Below, piece by piece: positions 20,101 through 27,217 of a stretch of DNA of 64,000 nt. Position 1 is the first letter of the stretch. Every line of letters begins with the position of its first letter. The translations under genes and the position numbers were made by a program. Source of the stretch: BD1-7 clade bacterium (GTDB lineage Bacteria; Pseudomonadota; Gammaproteobacteria; Pseudomonadales; DT-91); NCBI GenBank assembly GCA_902705865.1, contig CACSIO010000034.1, positions 74,605 to 138,604 of the forward strand, read 5' to 3'. Under the pieces are notes generated by a model that was given only the letters and a program-made list of their open reading frames with translations, made no database searches and had not been told where the DNA came from.

Positions 20101-20620
20101 TAATATTCACATTTCAGAATCCGTTTTTGACACTTATCAGCACATCACGATAGATCAATCGCAGGTAGACAATGGCGGGCAATCAGCACCGCGCAATCAA
20201 GACATTTTCATCGATGCAGTGGTCGATCCTCGCTATGTCGGCGTTCTGCGTGTCGGGACAGATATCGTGCTGAATGATGTGTTAGATGAACGAACGCTAA
20301 CCATCCGTAATGCAGCCGCCGCAGAAAATACGGGCAATCAATTGCATGTTAAAGGATTCGGTGCAGTACGTTTTGCGGATATTGGCCGTACCGGCGCCGC
20401 GAATCGCCCACCGTCTTATCGCTTATCAGATTTTCTGAGCGTCTCAGGTAACAGTGACCAGCCCGACGCTCACATGCAAACTTCCGTCGATCACCTTGTT
20501 CAGCAAATCGCCGCGTTTGATGGAAAACCAGATACTGATTTAAGAGACCCAGACAATAGTCTGACTGATGGTAATTCGATTAAGTTATCTGATAGTGATG
20601 AGCATCCCGATAAGATGTAG
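14126..20620 (+). CDS. Second giant Tcd-like protein with Stv-like N-terminal domain
   Basis: 2,164 residues. ATG at 14126 is preceded by AAGGGA and lies 71 bp after the first giant gene with no terminator between, so the two are probably co-transcribed. Residues 1-190 contain VLVCHG and HILLHFCRNQ, which resemble the putative-adhesin Stv family as I remember it; this is a family-level guess. Residues about 330-2164 are paralogous to the C-terminal half of the upstream protein: helical lead-in, TcdA/TcdB-like pore-forming region (455-969) with VGKIYHDLYGDGG, two galactose-binding-like modules (NGDFE, 1049-1192; NGDFQ, 1452-1609), the shared C-terminal region and the acidic tail. The two PA14-like modules of its neighbour are absent, replaced by a Gly/Asp-rich linker near 1350-1400. 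There is no Sec signal peptide, so any secretion would use another route. Confidence 0.82.
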   Translation: MSFIERYTSNVIAPGSKRLAVLVCHGWQADHQASMAGIDSGINTKLSFSCPSGYRLSSSLESAVARDNKLSMPFNLNRFQECYLVPIEQGLVQQLATMTRHRDVLVLSSDVECLSLSELLPTLIRFGYKHILLHFCRNQSADNAVFTIGDDSQHSQYVFGLGDGFNNAARDKLLSQVSSSNNALRKQLRSLADISQQSSDQIFRLSGQPVPDFSTEPEQVEQTINRLKTLVSDNPEGAPPALLATIEQYEKTRVVFDQQSQLLRDGLLKQEDLVKGLQEDNPLWTSMVDQGKQLVADNGVGLSSGQQAINDLPTLPEVESAPVLSPALNAHIKQLFAPVEAQATANALQAQGRNLSVRLRQDTQRLQMENQLASDYVPVLGTLKTLEGVASVDGGVSDVPHYQIDMVNSSGDVQSVSTTEHIFDEVKTFIEEELPHSLPPGVMPNGHVETLGERQIEADGISSLNTAFAMMGLLGYFETSKKKEDAFDKNMTSVLTAHQYVSMARAGFGVAIDAFHIIKLAKLMVTTTEDTAKAAVKTLAFSSMVATGGIDVLLSSASVGFDIYELVHATTSQEKLSTGLQLAFDSGGALLGAGTLGLGITGSVAAAIATSETVTAATAATASSIASTAAALGAGTGGVGVIAAGIGIGILALVDTYSQVDSDAEAVGRYFNEIDKTYKNGGFTYDKKKNALVAVGAGIVRKVDLRSGVVSFGEHKIYSTHHGSSGSGKKQYFFWAGDMPQVIHDASKAISVRSRIGYSSTAELDSTKRNASVLVLPISPDTDTIDFSYNTLPFATSMHFDGADILRRMNGDNFDYDFYIFPSDYTIDRINFDYRRTGVEVDLDDADRTLVVPEIPKEFVGKIYHDLYGDGGDYSIALTDHAEIYTHSSGSNPSTWVLDGTNLDDHSIKVKGAQIQIGSAVVGVTDKNISAVLIHEPGGDISTVDFSHQKAIVSLVNGEAEIAGDDDSGGSSDGKKDAPVVARKDLLTHLRKLESEGRLNALTAIRHLHTADGTVYTHAYYQGGDDKVLYAAGFSDAEIRDINVPKETPDRVLNGDFEQFSEGNATHWQLAGAADAETHVLGDQFGPGTRGQNKLDTIAGQTVFQDISTDKGHLYRISLDQASIYGHGEFELLWNGEVVANFSIDGSENETAKNWIPRQVQVTATGDTSRLSIRGIQNSLVDNVQMHEVSAGTAAFYDESSHAVLITDNATHTVLKQFELPQLASSAKPVVKAALQGDQGVLVSIQGAERSDSGVSYGFVSHGDTLLLTSIEGDSSFANQLSQYDDIDLGRLAARFASPVQLAGQIKVLSSDAAPTFINGNDGSILHVNADVAPQTELIQTASATSLEGQLLSPGTGSGDEPDRNTGADKPRTTVKRQMAGAHFTGNSETSGSDSIDATLSQFAGLRANIIYDPTKHQLYRQYGDGRAEVVTFGARASTANESTEVDNKPADFSDNLVANGDFQAVTMVSDTIGAIADWHADSTIFGDKSFVFQDTTTYGPGANGDNKLDLDGGKHIYQDIKTIPGQKYVLAFDQKGLFGIGEMEVWFGGEKQAGFSVTDSDPVKASWTTRLVELTATDSTTRLDLKGISSSMIDNVRLYAGTRADFEAHDTLSEVKPDDQSLLAEGNTTPPAQVQKIATLDGRFIATTAGGLDWELDSSGHAHLVSVSSSWMDDHKDWHTDMQALLGGQALSAATGAIMIAGITLKKRNQAEPQPMRVWYLPKTGNMVFARLPEPAPSLSLLLVSQDGTMAWMYDSVSHSLYSQLVTGADVVTHALEDGRMINEASDAQLVPEAELQLDNIQTVSVDAGQILATTAKGLTLLLGRHDTTVVNIDSQWSGRLDSLVNQGYRLADVVTETETTTPDNQAQSVAWWGDAHTRYSATALHLAKTDNVSLLGRGRHGIYLSVSSREPEADVELVQLVNKDNMTFADKRGTFESIRLDASESPIASNKSEKGAGVLTLIYGSESKDTDIPLIQGLSRLRLEGARSNHNIHISESVFDTYQHITIDQSQVDNGGQSAPRNQDIFIDAVVDPRYVGVLRVGTDIVLNDVLDERTLTIRNAAAAENTGNQLHVKGFGAVRFADIGRTGAANRPPSYRLSDFLSVSGNSDQPDAHMQTSVDHLVQQIAAFDGKPDTDLRDPDNSLTDGNSIKLSDSDEHPDKM

Positions 20621-20718
20621 CAAAGGCCTTTTACCGCGCTGTCGCAGATGTGTTCCTTTACCCCCGCAATACGCCGACTAAACTGATGTATACACGGAAT
20701 ATCAACCAGGGGTTACCT

Positions 20719-22032
20719 ATGATCAGGCGAATACTATTAGCCGTTGTCGGATGTCTTTCAGTTGTTTTAGCAGGTTGTGGTTCAGACAAAGAAGCCATTA
20801 TCGGCTGCCCGTTGATTGATTCTAAGCTGCTACTCGATATGCCGACAGCGCCGGTTAATGGTGCGCCGTTTATGAAAACCAGCTTCTCAAGTTATTGCTT
20901 TGACGATCTACTCGGTAAAAACGTCGAAAACGACCTCGGTAATGCGGATTCTTGGGTGGGTAATGGCAGTACACGATATGACGGTTTGAACGCAAAAAAC
21001 CGTAAATGGGAGCCCGCCTGGGGCGCTAGTATCGATATCTACGGCGTTAGCCCTAAAGGCAATAATATGCCGTATATGAAACGTATCGAATACAAGCAGG
21101 CAGATGACTGCGCATTGGAGATGCGTGTATACAAACGCGACATCAATCAAGAAAACCTCAAGCCCTTGATGTTAATTCATGGTGGTGGTTGGCGCTTGAG
21201 GGGCTTGGCATTTGCAGGTGCTGAAGCGGTTGTTTCGCATTATACGGAGCGCGGATTTATCGTATTTGCACCATTTTACCGTTTGATCGGTAATTCAGAT
21301 GGCCCTAAGGCTTGCCAAGAGAGCAAGGGTGTTGATATCAGTGCGGATATCAACGATGCATTTAACTTTATGAAGGCACACGGCGAGCTATTAGGTGCCA
21401 AAGCGGATGAGAAGCCCATTTTGGTTGGGCAATCTGCTGGCGCCGGGCTATCTGGGTGGCTATCGCTTCAAAGACCCAGTGAAGTAAAAAAAGTCGTTCT
21501 GTACTATCCACCGATCGCCTTTCGTTCGTTTTTGAAACTCGAACTTGCCGATTTTTATAACGGGCGTTTTAAAGGTGCATTGGAGACTCTGTCGACATAT
21601 TCAAATGATCCAAGTTTCCCGACGCGCAATATTGATAGCTTGACTACGTTCGAGCTGGCTTACAGCTTGCCATATCAGATTCGAGAGAATAACGCCGAGC
21701 ATCCAGATTTCTTTATCATGCAGGGTAATGCTGATCAGGAGGTTCCTATCGAGCAATCAACAGCACTGTGTGAAGCTTTGGAGGGTATGGCGCCAGGTCA
21801 AGCGAGCACTGATGCGGGCATGTATCGATGCGGTGATAACTCGACACTGTATATTATCGACAAAGCCGATCATGCCTTCGACTTACGTTGTTTGACCAAT
21901 ATTATTCCCGGTTTTGTACGTGCGGCGCTGAAACCCGAGCAGCTGGCGCGCCTTTGCCCGGCAACGATGAAAGCAGAGCCCGCAGCAATGGAGGCGATTC
22001 GTGCATCGTTCGAGTTCATTTCGACACCTTGA
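20719..22032 (+). CDS. Alpha/beta-hydrolase lipoprotein (carboxylesterase-like)
   Basis: 437 residues from ATG 20719, chosen because an AGGGG ribosome site sits 6-7 bases upstream and the protein then opens with a clean lipoprotein signal ending in LAGC; the frame continues upstream without support. The fold is alpha/beta-hydrolase of the HSL/carboxylesterase type: oxyanion motif HGGGW at 154-158, nucleophile elbow GQSAG with Ser239, acid candidate Asp339 in GNADQ and base His385 in DHAF. It would hydrolyse an ester or short acyl/peptide bond at the membrane surface; substrate unknown. Several cysteines suggest disulfides. It follows the second giant gene by 98 bp on the same strand, so it may belong with the toxin-like genes, but no functional link is visible. 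Confidence 0.8.
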   Translation: MIRRILLAVVGCLSVVLAGCGSDKEAIIGCPLIDSKLLLDMPTAPVNGAPFMKTSFSSYCFDDLLGKNVENDLGNADSWVGNGSTRYDGLNAKNRKWEPAWGASIDIYGVSPKGNNMPYMKRIEYKQADDCALEMRVYKRDINQENLKPLMLIHGGGWRLRGLAFAGAEAVVSHYTERGFIVFAPFYRLIGNSDGPKACQESKGVDISADINDAFNFMKAHGELLGAKADEKPILVGQSAGAGLSGWLSLQRPSEVKKVVLYYPPIAFRSFLKLELADFYNGRFKGALETLSTYSNDPSFPTRNIDSLTTFELAYSLPYQIRENNAEHPDFFIMQGNADQEVPIEQSTALCEALEGMAPGQASTDAGMYRCGDNSTLYIIDKADHAFDLRCLTNIIPGFVRAALKPEQLARLCPATMKAEPAAMEAIRASFEFISTP

Positions 22033-22100
22033 ACATGAAGTACATATTGAAGCACTTCGGTGTTTCAGAAACGAGGGGTGATGGAGGTCAGCTAGGCGGG

Positions 22101-22130
22101 GATCCCCTCTCTTTGATTGGAGAGGGGGTC
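22101..22130. terminator. GC-rich hairpin between convergent genes
   Basis: An 11-bp stem GATCCCCTCTC / GAGAGGGGGTC with one G-T pair and an 8-base loop lies between the esterase gene and the convergent small membrane-protein gene. There is no strong T run, so efficiency as an intrinsic terminator is uncertain. Confidence 0.45.
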
Positions 22131-22151
22131 GAGTTTCATGACGATGTAAAT

Positions 22152-22577
22152 TTATAAAGACCCAGATGTATCAGTCGATGTCTGTGGTTGGCGTTCATCA
22201 CGGGTTTGCGTCGGTACTTGGGTAGGCACAAGTGGGTTGCAGTTTTTCAATACGACTTTGCCTTCCAACACATGCCCACGAGAGTATTCCTGAAATACAC
22301 AGGTATTTTTCTTTGGGTCATAGTTCTCAATCCAAAGGTTGTCGCCTTTCCAGGTTGAACCGAGGTGATATTGGCCGTCAGGTACGTTAATGGTCATAAC
22401 GCCGCCAAAACGTTTAACAAATACCTGTTCGAAGTAGAAAAAGTAAGACGACCAGCCGATCAGCAGCACGATCAGCGCGCAAATTGATCCGGCTTTCCAG
22501 TGGTTGTTACGGACAAAAAAACCAAACGCGCCGATGGCGATGATAAAAACCAAGGCCCAGTAGAGGTAAGTGATCAT
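22152..22577 (-). CDS. Small membrane protein of unknown function
   Basis: 141 residues from the ATG at 22577, chosen for the AAGGAAG ribosome site directly upstream; an in-frame ATG at 22595 and the frame further upstream lack this support. Two transmembrane helices fill residues about 3-50 (ITYLYWALVFII and ALIVLLIGWSSYFFYF). A soluble domain follows with two cysteines (TCVFQ, KNCNP) and a Pro/Thr/Gln-rich C-terminal tail. I do not recognise the family. It lies on the same strand as the downstream end of the sensor/regulator pair but about 190 bp away from it, so a shared transcript is not shown. Confidence 0.65.
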   Translation of the reverse strand: MITYLYWALVFIIAIGAFGFFVRNNHWKAGSICALIVLLIGWSSYFFYFEQVFVKRFGGVMTINVPDGQYHLGSTWKGDNLWIENYDPKKNTCVFQEYSRGHVLEGKVVLKNCNPLVPTQVPTQTRDERQPQTSTDTSGSL

Positions 22578-22764
22578 TAATTCTTCCTTAAGCATTCCTG
22601 TGAGTTCAAGCGTAGGCGGCAGATTGCAATGATCAATTTTTGTCGTCAAAACATAACGCTACCCACCCGAGCATGATAGCAGGGCAGTAGCTAACGAGCA
22701 TCTCTAGCGGATACGTTTTGCGGCAAGCTTTACTTTTCTACTTGCGGATGTTCTGGGCGATGCT

Positions 22765-23670
22765 TTAAGCCATCAATGATACGCCGAGCAGTGATTTGAT
22801 CGCGATGGAAGCCGCCGCGGTGCGATTGTCGACCTCTAATTTCGGGTAGATTTGCTCAAGGTGTTTATTCACCGTTCGTGGCTGCATATCCAGTATTTGA
22901 GCGATTTCTCGATTGGTTTTGCCTTGTGCCAACCACAATAAAACCTCCGCTTCACGGGGCGTTACGCTGAGGCTTTTCTCGATACGTTTAACTTCGGAAT
23001 CAGTATTTTTTTCGATAATACGCAGTAGATAGGCGTTGTCGTTGGTTTGCTTAAAAAAGTTGATCGTCAGGGGCGTCGAAAATGCTGTAATCACCAGCTC
23101 CTCGGCACGCGCATGATTGGCTAACCAAGCTTTAATATGTTGGGTGAGCACACGTTCAGCCTGCGATGATTGTACGTCGAGTTGATCGAGATACTGCTGC
23201 GTTTGGGGTGTAGACCAGAGAATATCCCCACTACCATTCACCGCGAGCACATACTGGTTGACCATATCAAGGGCAGCTTGGGCGTTGTTGAGCATACGAG
23301 CATTGTTGTCATGAACGCGGATACGGGCGATGAGTTCTTCCGGTTTGATAGGCTTGGTCACATAGTCGACGCTGCCGGCCGCAAACGCTTTGAGTATATT
23401 TTCGCTATCGGTTAAGCCGGTCATAAATATGATTGGCGTGGTCGGTAAAAACGCTTTCAGTTGCTCGCATGTCTCGAACCCGTCCATAACTGGCATAACA
23501 GCATCTAATAACACGATATCCGGTGGCATTTTACGGGCAATGTTCAGTGCCTGATCACCATTAAGTGCGACCAACACGGTATAGCCCTCGTTGTTGAGGG
23601 CGGTGTTAATCATGCCCAGGCTTTCTGGTGAATCATCAACCACGAGTATGGTGGAGTTGGTTTTAGGCAT
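22765..23670 (-). CDS. LuxR/NarL-type response regulator, urea-locus associated
   Basis: 301 residues. N-terminal receiver domain (about 6-122) with the acidic pair in VVDDS, phospho-acceptor Asp56 in LLDAVMP, and Lys106 in VTKPIKP. A middle part (125-225) resembles a PAS-like linker. The C-terminal LuxR helix-turn-helix (232-295) has TPREAEVLLWLAQGKTNREI and the recognition-helix motif PRTVNKHL. The ATG at 23670 overlaps the 3' end of the kinase gene by 8 bp, which suggests translational coupling and a cognate two-component pair. Genomic position beside the porin, urt and ure genes suggests regulation of urea or nitrogen use; this is inference. It probably binds a dyad such as the one at 29469-29498. 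Confidence 0.88.
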   Translation of the reverse strand: MPKTNSTILVVDDSPESLGMINTALNNEGYTVLVALNGDQALNIARKMPPDIVLLDAVMPVMDGFETCEQLKAFLPTTPIIFMTGLTDSENILKAFAAGSVDYVTKPIKPEELIARIRVHDNNARMLNNAQAALDMVNQYVLAVNGSGDILWSTPQTQQYLDQLDVQSSQAERVLTQHIKAWLANHARAEELVITAFSTPLTINFFKQTNDNAYLLRIIEKNTDSEVKRIEKSLSVTPREAEVLLWLAQGKTNREIAQILDMQPRTVNKHLEQIYPKLEVDNRTAAASIAIKSLLGVSLMA

Positions 23671-26600
23671 TATTGGTGTATCCGTCTATCAACGTCACTA
23701 TGGCTTCCAGTGCACATTGTTGAATTAAAGGCGTTATTTGATCGATAAAAACCGGGTACTGCAGTATATCAAGTTGACTAACCAAATCGCTCACGCCATT
23801 GAGATAGCCGATAGACGCAGCCGACTGGATGCCCTCAAGAATGGTCGTTTCGGGCAGTTGAACTGAGCTATTATCCTCGTCAACGAGGTTCGGCATTCCC
23901 TGTTTATTGTCATCGCTACTGGCATCGACGTCGGTGTCGTCAGATTTGGTTGTCCATTGCAGAGCCAACAACAAACCTACCTTGGTTAGCAACGACTCGG
24001 TTCGTATCGGTTTGCTGATGTAATCGTCAAATACAGTGCCCTTCATATCTTCGTGATACGCCTCTAGGGCGTTTGCCGACGCAATGAGAATGGGCGCTTG
24101 AATTTTTCTCTCCCGCAGTCTTGCAGCGAGTGTTAGCCCGTTGATATCGGGCATTGAAATATCCAAGATAAACAGGTCGATCTGGGTGCTGTCATCATCG
24201 ATGAATTGAAGGCAGGCGCTGGCGTTGTGCGCCTCGAATACCTGGAACCCCAGTGGCATCATTAGGTCATGAATTAATCCACGGTGGGAAGGGTCGTCAT
24301 CGGTCACTAATATCGTCTGTTGTTGACCTTGGTATCCGTTAATCAATCGACGGGGTTTATCGGGTAGATGGCTCTGCTCAACCGACGGCAGCATAAAACT
24401 CAGGGTAAACTTAGCGCCACGGTTGCGTTCGCTTTGCAGTTCGATATTGCCGCCCATGATGTCGGTGAGTAGCTTGGTTATCGAAAGCCCGAGGCCCGTG
24501 CCAACAACATCTTGTGTGTGTTTGTCACGAATACGTTCGAAGGGTTCGAATATGCGTTTTTGGTCGACAGGGCTGATGCCTACGCCTGTATCTTCAACGA
24601 TAAACCGCACGATCTGGTTGCGGTAAGTAACATGAAAACGGACGGTACCGCCGCGATGCGTAAATTTGATCGCATTTGACAAAACATTGATGAGAATCTG
24701 ACGTAAACGTTTCTCGTCAGCTCTTACGTACACAGGCATCGGAGATGCTTGGTAATCAAATTCGATGCCTTTATCTCGGGCCTGAATCCGAAACATATCA
24801 ACAATCTGGCTAAGCAACATGGGTAGGCTGATGGTGTCGGTATGCAGTTCGAGTCGGCCGGCTTCCATTTTTGATATTTCGAGCAAACCCTCAATAACAC
24901 CGGCCAAATGTTCGCCGCTGCGGCGTATGATTGCGGCTTTTTCTTGTTGATTACTGGCCAATTGTTGATCGGTTTCAAGCAGCTGGGCATAGCCAAATAT
25001 CGTATTTAGTGGTGTTCGTAGTTCATGGCTGACGCCTGATAGATAGCGACTCTTGGCTTGGTTTGCCGCTTCAGCAGATTCTTTTTGGCGTTGTAATTCG
25101 TCATAGGTTTGCTGGTGAGCGGCGACTTCTTTACTGAGCCGTTCTGTCTGTTGCCGTGCCTCATCGAGTGCGAGATTCTTGCTGTGATTGGCGAGAATAT
25201 AGAGCCATACAAGCACCCCGATGATAATCATCAACAGGAAAAACGTCTGCATCAACACCTGACTGATCGTGCTGCTAGGGCCGTTGTAGGTGAGCGTAAA
25301 CTGGTGGTAAATGAGTAGAAGTAACCCGCCGACGAGAGCGTTAACGGCGATAAATATCGCGGTAAATTGTGCCGAGAGTTTATTGAATTGCTGGGTTAAA
25401 TCGACACGAAATAGCCGTCGCGACGCATTGGCGATTTGGCTGTGCAAATCCGCGTTCGGTCTGCAGGCATCAGCACAGAGTGAATCCAGTGAGCAGCACA
25501 GCGAACAGATGTCTCCCTGATACGCCGGGCAGTGGCTCATATCTTCCGCATCAAAATCATTGCCACACATGCAGCATTCCATAACGGTCTGGCTATGAAT
25601 GTGAGAGGGTGGGCGTGCCAGATAGTATTTTCCTTGGGTTAACCAGGCAATGGCTGGCGCCACCAAAAAGGGCAGAAACAGCGCGATAAACGGCGAGAGT
25701 GCCTTTGCTGTTAGGCCGAACCAGCCAAAATGTGCAGCCAAGCCGAGTGCTGACGCCGATAACATGGATACCATACCAACCGGGTTAATATCGTACAGAT
25801 GACCCCGTTTGAATTCGATGGTTTTGGGGCTTAGCCCTAATGGTTTGTTGATGCTGAGGTCAGCAACCAATGTTCCAATCCAGGCGACAACCACACAAGC
25901 GTAAGCATTGAGTATGCTTTCGAACGCCTGATAGATACCTAGCTCCATCAAAAGCAGCGCGATAAGCACGTTGAAGATTAACCAAACTACCCGGCCTGGG
26001 TGACTATGCGTTAATCGTGAGAAGAAGTTCGACCAAGCTAACGACCCCGCGTAGGCGTTGGCAACATTGATTTTTAACTGCGAAATAATCACAAAAACAC
26101 CAGCAATAACAATGGCAACATCAGGGTTGTTGGTGATGACATTGAATGCCAGCGCATACATATGGCTGGGGTCGGCAGCCAACGTAGTACCTAGGCCGGC
26201 ATTGAGTACGAGCATCGCGAGAAACGTACCAATGAGTAGTTTAATTACCCCAAAACCTGCCCAGCCTGGGCCCGCGATCATCATGGCAGACCACCATCGC
26301 AGGGGCTTTTCTTGTTTGTCGGGCAGAAACCGCAGAAAGTCGACTTGCTCGCCGACTTGAGCAATCAAGGGGAAGATAACCGCTGCTGCAGCACCAAAAA
26401 GCAGCAAGTCGAAGCCTTCGGCTTGTTGTGATGCACCTTTGTAGTGCTGCCAATCACCAAGCGCATCTTGATAATGGAAGCCAATAGCGATGATAGGAGC
26501 GATTTGTAGGGCTAACCACAGTGGTTGTGTCCATACCTGAAACCGGCTAATCAAGGTAATGCCATAGGTGGCAAGCGGAATAACCACAACGGCGCTGATT

Positions 26601-27091
26601 ACATAGGCCAGGCTCAGCGGAATATCGATCAACAAGGTGATTGCCATCGACATAATTGACGCCTCGATGGCAAAAAAGATAAAGGTGAATGAGGCGTAAA
26701 TCAGTGACGATATCGTCGAGCCAATATAGCCAAAACCGGCACCCCGCGTTAACAGATCGATATCGACGTTATAGCGTGCGGCGTAATAGCAGATAGGGAT
26801 AGCGGTTAAAAAGAACAGTAAACAGACGACCAATATCGCGGATACAGCGTGTGTAAACCCGTATTGGATCATAATTGCGCCGCCGATGGCTTCCAACGCC
26901 AGAAACGACACCGTACCTAATGCTGTATTGGCGATCCGGTAGCGAGACCATTGACGAGCACGTTTGGCGGTATAACGCAGGGCAAAATCTTCGAGAGTCT
27001 CGTTGGCGGCCCATTGGTTATAGGTACGGCGGTTATCTAGGTGGGTGCGTACTCTGCCATTTGAGTGATCTTGTTGTTGAGGATTTTTCAC
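23663..27091 (-). CDS. NCS1-type permease fused to hybrid sensor histidine kinase
   Basis: 1,142 residues from the GTG at 27091; GTG 27160 or TTG 27184 are alternatives and none has a clear ribosome site, so the start is uncertain. Residues about 20-490 form a multi-helix purine/cytosine permease-like (NCS1) transporter with LLTRGAGFGYIGSTISSLIY. A cysteine-rich segment (505-546; CCMCGNDF, CSLCCSLDSLC) follows, then two transmembrane helices, a coiled coil, HisKA with phospho-His689 in SHELRTP, an HATPase domain (DTGVGIS, GTGLGLSI) and a receiver with Asp977 in LDISMPD. The C-terminal tail is short and variable. It resembles CbrA-type transporter-kinases in plan, though CbrA carries an SSS rather than NCS1 transporter. 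The likely role is sensing urea or a purine-derived nitrogen compound and signalling to the overlapping response regulator. Confidence 0.88.
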   Translation of the reverse strand: MKNPQQQDHSNGRVRTHLDNRRTYNQWAANETLEDFALRYTAKRARQWSRYRIANTALGTVSFLALEAIGGAIMIQYGFTHAVSAILVVCLLFFLTAIPICYYAARYNVDIDLLTRGAGFGYIGSTISSLIYASFTFIFFAIEASIMSMAITLLIDIPLSLAYVISAVVVIPLATYGITLISRFQVWTQPLWLALQIAPIIAIGFHYQDALGDWQHYKGASQQAEGFDLLLFGAAAAVIFPLIAQVGEQVDFLRFLPDKQEKPLRWWSAMMIAGPGWAGFGVIKLLIGTFLAMLVLNAGLGTTLAADPSHMYALAFNVITNNPDVAIVIAGVFVIISQLKINVANAYAGSLAWSNFFSRLTHSHPGRVVWLIFNVLIALLLMELGIYQAFESILNAYACVVVAWIGTLVADLSINKPLGLSPKTIEFKRGHLYDINPVGMVSMLSASALGLAAHFGWFGLTAKALSPFIALFLPFLVAPAIAWLTQGKYYLARPPSHIHSQTVMECCMCGNDFDAEDMSHCPAYQGDICSLCCSLDSLCADACRPNADLHSQIANASRRLFRVDLTQQFNKLSAQFTAIFIAVNALVGGLLLLIYHQFTLTYNGPSSTISQVLMQTFFLLMIIIGVLVWLYILANHSKNLALDEARQQTERLSKEVAAHQQTYDELQRQKESAEAANQAKSRYLSGVSHELRTPLNTIFGYAQLLETDQQLASNQQEKAAIIRRSGEHLAGVIEGLLEISKMEAGRLELHTDTISLPMLLSQIVDMFRIQARDKGIEFDYQASPMPVYVRADEKRLRQILINVLSNAIKFTHRGGTVRFHVTYRNQIVRFIVEDTGVGISPVDQKRIFEPFERIRDKHTQDVVGTGLGLSITKLLTDIMGGNIELQSERNRGAKFTLSFMLPSVEQSHLPDKPRRLINGYQGQQQTILVTDDDPSHRGLIHDLMMPLGFQVFEAHNASACLQFIDDDSTQIDLFILDISMPDINGLTLAARLRERKIQAPILIASANALEAYHEDMKGTVFDDYISKPIRTESLLTKVGLLLALQWTTKSDDTDVDASSDDNKQGMPNLVDEDNSSVQLPETTILEGIQSAASIGYLNGVSDLVSQLDILQYPVFIDQITPLIQQCALEAIVTLIDGYTNNA

Positions 27092-27217
27092 GGCTGACGC
27101 TTTTTTGATAGTGGGTCTATCATCACGCAAGCAAATATAGTGCCAGTTAAAATTCAACACTGAAATGATATGTCGCCCCGGCAAGGAATATGCCGAGGCA
27201 AAGGAGGGAAGTTAGTT

